Notes under the pieces: generated by a model | Seen by the model: only the letters and a program-made list of their open reading frames with translations | Told to the model about the DNA's origin: nothing | The model's database searches: none | Part shown: piece by piece, positions 1 to 5,501 of the stretch | Position numbering within the stretch: position 1 is the stretch's first letter | Layout of the letters: each line of letters starts with the position of its first letter | Program-made: the position numbers and the translations under genes | Source: CAYLOP01 sp964385305 | GTDB lineage: Bacteria > Chloroflexota > Anaerolineae > Anaerolineales > E44-bin32 | DNA: 8,007 nt | NCBI GenBank assembly: GCA_964385305.1 | Contig: CAYLOP010000145.1 | Coordinates: forward strand, 1 to 8,007 | Direction of reading: 5' to 3'

Positions 1-78
1 TGAATCGGGATCGATGACCAATTCCGGGCGCACCGGATCAAAAACGTAGATGAAGTGCTTCTTTTCCTGATTTGCCAT
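1..78 (-). CDS. YciI-like protein, N-terminal part only (runs off the window)
   Basis: The minus strand reads ATG at 78 followed by an open frame to the window edge (26 codons: MANQEKKHFIYVF, then DPVRPEL and so on). A strong ribosome binding site, GGAGGGG at 86-92, sits 7 nt before the ATG. The start resembles YCII-related proteins, which open with a beta strand and a 'xRPxRPxx' turn; these are small ferredoxin-like-fold proteins of mostly unknown function. It lies 18 nt after the stop of the DinB-like gene on the same strand, so the two were probably co-transcribed. Pairing of small DinB-like and YciI-like genes would fit a stress or detoxification operon, but that is inference. With only 26 residues visible the family call is tentative. 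The open frame and the Shine-Dalgarno sequence are clear. Confidence 0.6.
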   Translation of the reverse strand, partial: MANQEKKHFIYVFDPVRPELVIDPDS

Positions 79-96
79 CTTCTCACCCCTCCAGAA

Positions 97-581
97 CTAT
101 ACAACCTTGTCGTCTATGCCGGCTAACTGGCCTAGGAACGCCGTCTGGCCGGTGTGGTAGGTCTCGTGGAAGTAGAAGCCGAGGACTTTTTCCCTAAAGT
201 CGCATCTCTACCCTCGATCTGTTTCTCAGCGGTGAGTGTTTCCAGCGTTATCGGCTGTAGTGCGGCCGCCAAGCGACCTTGGGCATGCTCCAGCGCTTTG
301 AGTAACGTTTCGAGGGGCAAGACGCCCTCACCATTCGCGTTGATCGGTTCGGGACCGCTCTTATAGTGGACCGTTTCGGTATCGCTCAAGATTGATTTTT
401 CACCAAGCAGGTCCAACAACCGTAGCCGGTTGACAGCGATGTGACCAAGCACCCAGTTCAGACAGTTCCCGCGCGTGCCCGGTTGGGGCAAGTTGCCCTC
501 GTGCGTGAACCCTTTAGTCTGCTTATGGATGATCATGAGGTTACGAGCGAAGGCATCGGTAATTTGTTAGGCTGTGATCAT
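97..581 (-). pseudogene. DinB/DUF664-family protein, broken by a nonsense codon and a frameshift
   Basis: The natural start is ATG at 581, with AAGGGG a few nt upstream. It reads M-I-T-A-stop (TAA at 567-569) and then continues in the same frame as QITDAFARNL and the open segment from 536 (internal ATG). That segment carries the DinB-typical helix 'NCLNWVLGHIAVNRLRLLDLL', including the first expected metal-ligand His. Near 200-210 the frame breaks. A -1 shift then gives FREKVLGFYFHETYHTGQ and on to LAGIDDKVV, with the stop at 97-99. HETYHTGQ (145-168) is the conserved HxxxH motif of DinB metal-binding four-helix bundles, so without the shift the product lacks two ligands. Restored length is about 161 residues, normal for the family. 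The upstream relatives' usual 'MITAEQI' start suggests that GAA became TAA. Two lesions argue for decay. Assembly error is the alternative, and initiation at 536 would bypass only the first lesion. Confidence 0.8.
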
Positions 582-617
582 GGTTACCCCTTCTTACTTT
601 TCGGTGAGGCGAGAGGT

Positions 618-647
618 ATTTTAAGGATCATAAGTTCTGATTGTCAA
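618..647 (-). promoter_or_regulatory. Sigma70-type promoter for the DinB-like gene
   Basis: On the minus strand a perfect -35 TTGACA (647-642) is followed after 18 nt by TAAAAT (623-618). The predicted start point is near 611, about 30 nt before the ATG at 581. This is the best consensus promoter in the window, and it drives a gene that appears broken, which points to recent decay. Confidence 0.65.
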
Positions 648-670
648 CTACGTGGAGGTTGTTTGTGCTC

Positions 671-690
671 AGATGACTCGTTAGTCATCT
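671..690. repeat. Perfect 8-bp inverted repeat in the divergent intergenic region
   Basis: The arms agatgact (671-678) and agtcatct (683-690) are separated by CGTT. No T-run follows on either strand, so it does not look like an intrinsic terminator. It lies about 24 bp upstream of the minus-strand -35 box and about 70 bp before the plus-strand methyltransferase start. That position would suit an operator for a dimeric regulator acting on both genes. Confidence 0.5.
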
Positions 691-757
691 TATGCACCTT
701 CGTGATAACATCTGGGAACCGCCACGCCATACCACACATCCATAAGGAGCCCTACCC

Positions 758-1309
758 ATGCAAGACTTCCTGCTTGACATGCTTGTGTGCCCTCAGTGCC
801 AAAACGATCTAATCTGGGACATCCAGCAACGGCGCGGTGACCACGTTGAGGTCGCCGAAGCGCGCTGCAGCGATTACGAAGCCTTGTACGGTAGTCTCTA
901 TGAGAAGGTCAGTCTGCTCGCGATCGATGCCCATCGCATGCCGTTCCGGGATGGCGCGGCTTGGGCGATGACGACCAATATCGGTCTGCCGAGCATCGAG
1001 CATCCAGGGGGTCTCCTGAAGGAATTGCAGCACATTGTGGCAGGCAGGTTCCTGGCGATCTCATCTTTCTTCCCGCCGGGCGATGAGGCCAACAATGCAG
1101 TCATCCGATAGTTTGGCCTGGAGACCATGCTTGATCGTGACCTGGCGCCCCAGGCATTTGCGGAGGCCGGGTGGGATGTGAGGCTTGAGAATATTTGCAC
1201 TGGGTTTTCGTATCTCACGCCCATCGGGATCTTGATCGAAGGCGCGGCCATCGATACCTTACCCGTCGCGACGACGACACAAACGTGGTGTGTCAGCGAT
1301 GCAAGCTAG
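758..1309 (+). pseudogene. Trm112-type zinc-domain SAM methyltransferase remnant (internal deletion and in-frame TAG)
   Basis: The start ATG at 758 follows AAGGAG with about 8 nt spacing. The N-terminus LLDMLVCPQCQNDL is a Trm112-like zinc-ribbon opening (C11, C14, C37); the fourth ligand expected after RCSD is Tyr40. The frame then jumps straight to YEKVSLLAIDAHRMPFRDGA, which looks like the middle of a class I methyltransferase, followed by NIGLPSIEHPGGLLKELQHI and ISSFFPPG. The intervening linker and the glycine-rich SAM motif I are missing, probably an in-frame deletion with its junction near 878. At 1109-1111 an in-frame TAG interrupts the frame. The same frame continues as FGLETMLDRDLAPQAFAEAG to TAG at 1307-1309, still matching a methyltransferase C-terminus. 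A product stopping at residue 117 without motif I should not bind SAM. The gene precedes the GrdB-like gene by 32 nt, which suggests a former operon. Confidence 0.72.
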
Positions 1310-1341
1310 GACGAGTTGGAGGTCTCATGAGGGAGACGTAC

Positions 1342-2229
1342 ATGACCGTTGATAGTTTTAAATATTTGCCCCGGTTAATCGCCATGTTTTATAAGATGAC
1401 GAAACGGCGACCGGAGCTGCCTATCCCCTGGACTCCGCTTACACGTCCGCTTGCGGAGTGCAAGTTTGGCCTGGTGACGACGGGTGGCCTCTATCATTTG
1501 GGTGTTGAACGGCCTTTTGACATTGAGCGCGAGCGACGTGAGCCGCGCTGGGGCGATCCCACCTTCCGTGTCATCCCCAGTAGCATTCGACAGGATGAAC
1601 TGGGCGTCAGCCATCTCCATATCAATCCCAAGCCGATCTTGGATGACTTTAACGTGGTTCTCCCGATCCACCGTTTTCAAGGACTTGTGCGGGAGGGCAG
1701 GATCGGCGGGCTGGCTGAGCATGCCTATTCCTTCATGGGGTACCAGGGCTTTCCGCCAGATGCGAGCGCTTGGCAGGAGACCTATGGCCCCCAGGTCGCC
1801 GATAAGCTCAGGCAGGAAGAGGTGAACTGTGTCTTGCTCATCCCTGTCTGACCGGACTGTGCCATCAACGCGCCCGTGCTGGCGCGCACGCTGGAAGCGG
1901 AGGGCCTTTCCACAGTCATGGTGACGATGATGCCCTATTGGGCCGAGCGCGTAGGTGCCCCGCGTAGCCTTGCGGTGGAATTCCCCTTTGGTCATACGGT
2001 CGGCCAACCGCATGATGTTGAGATGCAAATACGCGTTTTACGCCAGGCGCTGAGAGTGCTCGAATCGGCACAAACCCCCGGAGAGATCGTTCATTCTCCG
2101 GAGGTATGGCCTATCCCACACGAGGAGGCCTCAAAGAGTTGGCAGCCGGAACAGCCCTCCCCAATCATCGCAGCGCTTGCGCCGGATTTCCGCAAAATGC
2201 TGCGAGAACGAAGGCGTGACCGAGAATAG
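1342..2229 (+). CDS. GrdB-family (glycine/sarcosine/betaine reductase selenoprotein B-like) protein with Sec170 encoded by TGA
   Basis: One reading frame spans 1342-2229 and is interrupted only by TGA at 1849-1851. The N-terminal part carries family blocks SFKYLPR, LPIPWTPLTRPL, 'LVTTGGLYH', WGDPTFRVIP, 'LGVSHLHIN', NVVLPIHRF and HAYSFMGYQGFPP. Just before the TGA it reads EEVNCVLLIPV, and just after it PDCAINAPVLARTLE and PRSLAVEFPFGHTVGQP, which is the family's C-terminal half. TGA-P-D-C matches the UxxC redox motif of GrdB-like proteins, so I read it as selenocysteine (295 residues, Sec170). In true glycine reductases this subunit binds substrate and releases it onto the GrdA selenoprotein. 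The short homologues, about 300 residues against about 430 for GrdB, have no known substrate. The start at 1342 has GGGAG at 1331-1335 with 6 nt spacing; ATG 1327, with GGAGG only 4 nt away, is possible. The alternative is a plain nonsense mutation, as in both upstream neighbours. The absence of other lesions and the intact Cys at +3 argue against that. Confidence 0.75.
1852..1890 (+). promoter_or_regulatory. Candidate bacterial SECIS hairpin immediately after the TGA
   Basis: Directly 3' of the TGA the RNA can form a 6-bp GC stem, CGCGCC (1869-1874) with GGCGCG (1881-1886), closing a 6-nt apical loop CGUGCU (1875-1880). A lower GUG/CAC helix (1859-1861 with 1887-1889) forms across a one-sided 7-nt internal loop. 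The loop starts 24 nt after the UGA and has G as its second base. Both fit the general bacterial SECIS description: a UGA-to-loop distance of about 16-37 nt and an early G in a small loop. GC-rich coding sequence forms hairpins by chance, so this supports recoding but does not prove it. Confidence 0.5.
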
Positions 2230-2458
2230 TTACGCTGTGGTGTGTATTGGATGCGTTGATCTGGCGGATTCCCGCCTTGGCTTTTACCAGGCTGTGGCGG
2301 GGTAAGTCTGAAATGAGATCCCAGTGCTTTCCCTATTGAACTTGTTGAGGAGTAGAACTCGCATATTGCGCCTCAATTGTGGTAGCGAGCGGGAACATCC
2401 CACTGTCGTATGACGTCTTTAGAATAGTAACTTTCAAGAACTTCAGGAGGAATGGAAG
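2230..2458. other. Intergenic region with a weak hairpin and leader of the chagasin-like gene
   Basis: These 229 bp hold no convincing gene. GGCGG-ATTC-CCGCC (2263-2276) followed by TTGGCTTTT could be a weak terminator for the GrdB-like gene; the stem is only 5 bp and the T-run is interrupted. Near the right end TAGAAT (2420-2425) could serve as a -10 box, but no -35 consensus lies 16-18 nt upstream. A clear AGGAGG is at 2445-2450. Confidence 0.35.
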
Positions 2459-2869
2459 ATGTCGGTCGAAAACAAGACAACTTGGGTGATTGTAGCGTCG
2501 ATGCTGATGCTCTGTACAATGCTTGCTGGATGTGGATCAGTTGGCGAGGTCAACGTGCGGGATGCAGATGCCGGCGGCCGGGTTGATTTACAGGTGGGGC
2601 AAATGCTAACGGTATCGCTGGAGTCCAACCCGACGACGGGATACAGCTGGCAGGTGACTCGTTATGATAACGCGATCCTGAATCAACTCGGTGAAGTGGA
2701 GTTCAAGCAAGGTGGGGAGAAGGGTCTTGTGGGCGCGGGGGGCATTGAGACCTTCCGGTTTGAAGCCGTAAGTGCTGGGGATACGTCGCTAGAACTGGCG
2801 TATGTACGTCCCTGGGAAGAGGGCGTCCCGCCCGAAAGGGTCTTCGTAATACAGGTCGATGTGAAGTAG
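2459..2869 (+). CDS. Chagasin-family (I42) cysteine peptidase inhibitor lipoprotein
   Basis: The protein has 136 residues. Residues 1-25 form a lipoprotein signal peptide: hydrophobic WVIVASMLMLCTM with lipobox LAGC, lipidated Cys25. The mature domain has the three inhibitory-loop signatures of chagasin-like inhibitors in order: NPTTGYSW (57-64, loop L2), GAGG within LVGAGGIETFRF (90-101, loop L4) and RPWE (117-120, loop L6). In this family these loops block the active-site cleft of papain-like (C1) cysteine peptidases. A membrane-anchored, extracytoplasmic inhibitor would protect the cell surface from its own or foreign cysteine peptidases. AGGAGG at 2445-2450, 8 nt upstream, fixes the start. 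The gene is monocistronic, with a strong terminator 30 nt after its stop. No cysteine peptidase gene is visible in the window, so its target is unknown. Confidence 0.9.
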   Translation: MSVENKTTWVIVASMLMLCTMLAGCGSVGEVNVRDADAGGRVDLQVGQMLTVSLESNPTTGYSWQVTRYDNAILNQLGEVEFKQGGEKGLVGAGGIETFRFEAVSAGDTSLELAYVRPWEEGVPPERVFVIQVDVK

Positions 2870-2899
2870 TTTTCGCCCATGTTGAAAGGGTATGCTAGA

Positions 2900-2929
2900 A
2901 AACGGGGCCGCGTGGCCCCGTTTCTCTTT
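2900..2929 (+). terminator. Intrinsic terminator after the chagasin-like gene
   Basis: A perfect 10-bp stem AAACGGGGCC (2900-2909) with GGCCCCGTTT (2914-2923) closes a GCGT tetraloop and is followed by CTCTTT. It begins about 30 nt after the stop codon. The A-rich 5' arm could also let it act weakly on the opposite strand. Confidence 0.85.
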
Positions 2930-2970
2930 GGTACAGGATTTCAGGTAGGATACACATCCTTTTTACATAG

Positions 2971-3023
2971 CTTCTTAACAACTTCTGAACTTCTGCCGAT
3001 TATAGTAACCAAAACATGTTACT
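2971..3023 (+). promoter_or_regulatory. Promoter/operator region of the repeat-protein gene
   Basis: TATAGT (3001-3006) is a likely -10 box; no good -35 lies at 17 nt spacing (TTAACA at 2975-2980 is 20 nt away). In place of a -35 there is a direct repeat with 11-nt period, cttcttaacaa (2971-2981) and cttctgaactt (2982-2992). This layout is typical of OmpR/PhoB-type response-regulator activation. An inverted repeat AGTAAC-8 nt-GTTACT (3004-3023) overlaps the -10 and the predicted start point, a position suited to a repressor. All assignments come from pattern only. Confidence 0.4.
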
Positions 3024-3076
3024 TCTAAGATTTCGTGAGATGAAGAAGACTTGATCAACAGGGAGGTAGCTTTGCG

Positions 3077-3892
3077 ATGAAAATTAATAAGAAAGCAGGA
3101 ATCGGAATTCTGATAGGCGTGCTGCTTATAGGCGCAGCAGCGACGGTAGCTTTCGCACAGCGTTCCGGCGGCGTGGTGGGTAAGGTCGATAGGCTCATCG
3201 GTGACGGGGATGATTGGGGTCCTCCAGGGCCGCGCGGTGGACGCGGGCTCGGCGACATGGACACCATGCGTGCCGCGATCGCCGATGCGCTTGGTATCAG
3301 CGTTGAGGCGTTAGATGAAGCCCTTGCGGAGGGCAAAACCATTTTTGACTTAGCGGACGAGCTTGATGTGGATATGGAAGAGGTGAGAGCCGCCATGCAA
3401 GCCGCACGTGATGAAGCCCTCAAGAAAGCCGTGGAAGATGGTCTTCTCACCCAGGAGCAGGCCGATCGTTTCCAGGAGCGTATGGGACCGGTGGAGTTTG
3501 ATGCCTCTCGTTTTCCAAAAGAGAGACCCGAGGGCCTTGAATGGCCGGACCGAGATTGGCTGCGTAGGGACAACGTGGATGCTGCCATCGCCGATGCTTT
3601 GGGACTAACGGTTGACGAACTCGAGGCAGCTCGGGAGGATGGGAAATCGCTCGCTGCGTTGGCTGAGGAAGCCGGTGTCGCTTTTGATGAAGTACAGGAT
3701 TCGATTCAGGCGGCGCGTGCGGACGCCATTCAACAGGCGGTCGAAGACGGCCAGCTTACACAGGAGCAGGCTGATCGTTTGCTGAATCGAAGTATGCCAT
3801 TCGAAGAGTGTGGTACCTGGCCAGTAGCTCCTTGGAATGGGCGCGGAGGCCTGCGAGGACCACGATTCCGCCCGGGTGGGGATAGTCAATAA
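3077..3892 (+). CDS. Exported acidic protein with two helical repeats, function unknown
   Basis: The protein has 271 residues. Residues 1-27 are a Sec signal peptide: K-rich start, hydrophobic IGILIGVLLIGAAATVA, probable cleavage after AFA. Two copies of a roughly 70-residue helical unit follow at 68-136 and 171-240. Both show the pattern IADALG[IL][ST]V-x-x-L, then GK[TS], a DLADEL or AALAEEAGV helix, QAAR and finally VEDG-x-LTQEQADR. Linkers between and after them are rich in Gly, Pro and Arg, and the tail is basic (GRGGLRGPRFRPGG). The repeats resemble unnamed helical repeats in exported proteins of Chloroflexota and Firmicutes, often beside export pumps; I cannot assign a function. GGGAGG at 3061-3066 supports the start, with a long 10-nt spacer. 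A hairpin follows the stop, then the MacA-like operon. A ligand-binding or scavenging partner of that pump is possible, but this is inference. Confidence 0.75.
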   Translation: MKINKKAGIGILIGVLLIGAAATVAFAQRSGGVVGKVDRLIGDGDDWGPPGPRGGRGLGDMDTMRAAIADALGISVEALDEALAEGKTIFDLADELDVDMEEVRAAMQAARDEALKKAVEDGLLTQEQADRFQERMGPVEFDASRFPKERPEGLEWPDRDWLRRDNVDAAIADALGLTVDELEAAREDGKSLAALAEEAGVAFDEVQDSIQAARADAIQQAVEDGQLTQEQADRLLNRSMPFEECGTWPVAPWNGRGGLRGPRFRPGGDSQ

Positions 3893-3908
3893 ATCCTCCT
3901 CAAAGGTT

Positions 3909-3939
3909 GTAAGGGCGTGAGCCTTCGCCACGCCCTTAC
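3909..3939 (+). terminator. Long hairpin after the repeat-protein gene, probable terminator
   Basis: An 11-bp perfect stem GTAAGGGCGTG (3909-3919) with CACGCCCTTAC (3929-3939) closes a 9-nt loop. The T-rich stretch (ATTCTTTT) starts only about 6 nt after the stem. It is therefore a less canonical terminator and may attenuate rather than stop transcription into the MacA-like operon. Confidence 0.6.
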
Positions 3940-4025
3940 CGCCATTCTTTTCTGCATAGAAATATGTAGCGGGAACCTTCATAGTTTCTACACACACCCC
4001 TAAAGATCTTCTCATATCTTTTCTT

Positions 4026-4065
4026 TATACTGCTCACATAAGCATTTATATCGACTTCAGGAGAG
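4026..4065 (+). promoter_or_regulatory. Probable -10 box and ribosome binding site of the export operon
   Basis: TATACT (4026-4031) is a good -10 candidate, giving a leader of about 36 nt before ATG 4074. There is no TTGACA-like -35; an imperfect 10-nt direct repeat (atcttctcat, 4006-4015; atcttttctt, 4016-4025) sits directly upstream, so activator dependence is possible. AGGAGAG at 4059-4065 lies 8 nt before the start codon. Confidence 0.45.
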
Positions 4066-4073
4066 AATAAGGG

Positions 4074-5501
4074 ATGTTCGCTAAGCTACCTAAGAAATTC
4101 GTTTTGATCGGATTGGGCTTGGTGGTGCTCATTGGCTGTGCCGTTGTGGTCTATCGTTTTGCATTCCAGCATGAGGCGCAAACTTCTGATGAGCCTTCGC
4201 TCCAAACAACGACTGTTCGCCAGGGGAGCATCATATTAAGCGCGACTGGCAGCGGCACACTCATCCCTGTCAGGGAGCTCGCGCTCGGTTTCGGGGCTGA
4301 GGGACCGATCGAGACACTCCTCGTTCAGGTGGGAGACCAGGTGGCGGAGGGGGATACGCTTGCGATCCAGGGTAACCAGGCCAGCCTGGAATCGGCGCTG
4401 AAGTCGGCGGAACTCGCGTATGAAACCGCAAAACAGGACCTGCAGGACATCTACAATCAGGCAGTAAGTGTGACTGCACAAGCACAGCTTGCCTTGGCTG
4501 AGACAAAGGACGAGCTGCGCGTCGCCGAGTACACAAGGACTGTCCAGCAAGAGGGCAATCGTGCTAGTGAAGCCACCATCGATTCCGCCAAGGCGGATCT
4601 GATTATGGCTAAAAACAATCTGGAGCGCGCCAAGGCGGAATACGACAAGCTGTCTGGTCTTCCAGAGAATAACGTCGGCAGAGCAAATGCGCTTCAAAAG
4701 TATGCAAACGCCCAAGCCAAATATGATTCAGCGCTTAGAAACATGAACTGGTACACAGGCCACCCCACCGAACTTCAGCAGGCGCTCTTAGATGGTAATG
4801 TGGCCGTTGCGGAAGCCGCCGTGCAGGAAGCGGAATTGGCATGGGATAAAGTCAAGGATGGTCCCGACCCAACCTCCGTGGCGTTATCGGAACTCAGCGT
4901 GACGGATGCCGAGGCGAAATATGTGGAGGCAAAGAAGAACCTCGAGGACGCCACGGCGCGTGCCCCGTTTGACGGTGTGATCACGGAGATCTCGGCTATC
5001 GAGGGGGATACCGTCAGCGGCGCCTTCATCACTATTGCCGATATCAGTGTGGCCACGCTCAATGTCTACCTGGATGAAAGCGACCTCGAGATGATCGATC
5101 TCGATTATGAAGTGGAGGTTGCCTTCGATTCGTTGCCGGACGACGTTTTTACAGGGCGTGTGATCCGTGTCGATCCCACTTTGATCTCGAGCCAGGGTGT
5201 CTCGATGGTCCACGCCGTTATTCAACTGGATGAAAGGGCTTTCTTAGGTGAAAGGATGCTGCCGCTTGGATCCAATGCCACAGTAGAGGTGATTGCTGGC
5301 CGAGCGGAGGGTGTGCTGGTCATCCCTTATGAAGCTCTACGGGATCTGGGTGATGGCGAGTATGCGGTGTTCGTGATGCAGGACGGCGTGCCGAAGTTGC
5401 GAGTAGTGGAAATTGGTTTGGTAGATTACTTGAGTGTGGAGGTCGTCAGCGGTCTCGAGCGAGGCGAGACTGTAACCACGGGTATTGTGGAGACGGAGTA
5501 A
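4074..5501 (+). CDS. MacA/HlyD-like periplasmic-adaptor (membrane fusion) subunit of an ABC exporter
   Basis: The protein has 475 residues. Residues 9-28 form an N-terminal membrane anchor. LIGC at 19-22 resembles a lipobox, but the hydrophobic run continues through AVVVY, so a transmembrane anchor is more likely. The adaptor domains follow in the usual order: first half of the barrel-sandwich/lipoyl domain (about 73-101, GPIETLLVQVGDQVAEGDTL), a long Ala/Glu/Lys-rich alpha-hairpin (about 102-293), the second lipoyl half (294-326, ATARAPFDGVITEI), the beta-barrel (327-410) and a membrane-proximal domain (411-475). The hairpin is about 190 residues, making the protein roughly 100 residues longer than E. 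coli MacA. Such adaptors couple an ABC exporter to an outer duct or to substrate delivery; no TolC-like gene is present here. The next gene begins at the base after its TAA, so translational coupling is expected. Confidence 0.88.
   Translation: MFAKLPKKFVLIGLGLVVLIGCAVVVYRFAFQHEAQTSDEPSLQTTTVRQGSIILSATGSGTLIPVRELALGFGAEGPIETLLVQVGDQVAEGDTLAIQGNQASLESALKSAELAYETAKQDLQDIYNQAVSVTAQAQLALAETKDELRVAEYTRTVQQEGNRASEATIDSAKADLIMAKNNLERAKAEYDKLSGLPENNVGRANALQKYANAQAKYDSALRNMNWYTGHPTELQQALLDGNVAVAEAAVQEAELAWDKVKDGPDPTSVALSELSVTDAEAKYVEAKKNLEDATARAPFDGVITEISAIEGDTVSGAFITIADISVATLNVYLDESDLEMIDLDYEVEVAFDSLPDDVFTGRVIRVDPTLISSQGVSMVHAVIQLDERAFLGERMLPLGSNATVEVIAGRAEGVLVIPYEALRDLGDGEYAVFVMQDGVPKLRVVEIGLVDYLSVEVVSGLERGETVTTGIVETE

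Noticed and set aside
441..812. Plus-strand open frame of 123 codons across the left intergenic region
   Set aside because: It is antisense to the DinB-like gene, has no ribosome binding site or family resemblance, and overlaps the better-supported start at 758.
1109..1111. TAG in the methyltransferase as a pyrrolysine codon
   Set aside because: Pyrrolysine occurs in methylamine methyltransferases, which this is not, and the gene also lacks its SAM-binding core. Nonsense mutation is simpler.
1195..1341. Longer N-terminus for the GrdB-like protein starting at 1195
   Set aside because: This segment overlaps the methyltransferase remnant in another frame and gives non-family sequence; ribosome binding sites point to 1342 or 1327.
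1375..2028. Long minus-strand open frame (217 codons) opposite the GrdB-like gene
   Set aside because: Its translation is rich in His and Arg with no recognisable domain, while the plus strand matches GrdB motifs throughout. It is an antisense shadow that spans the TGA only because the other strand is open.
3040..3054. Tiny leader frame MKKT-stop before the repeat-protein gene
   Set aside because: Four codons without a ribosome binding site or attenuator structure are expected by chance.
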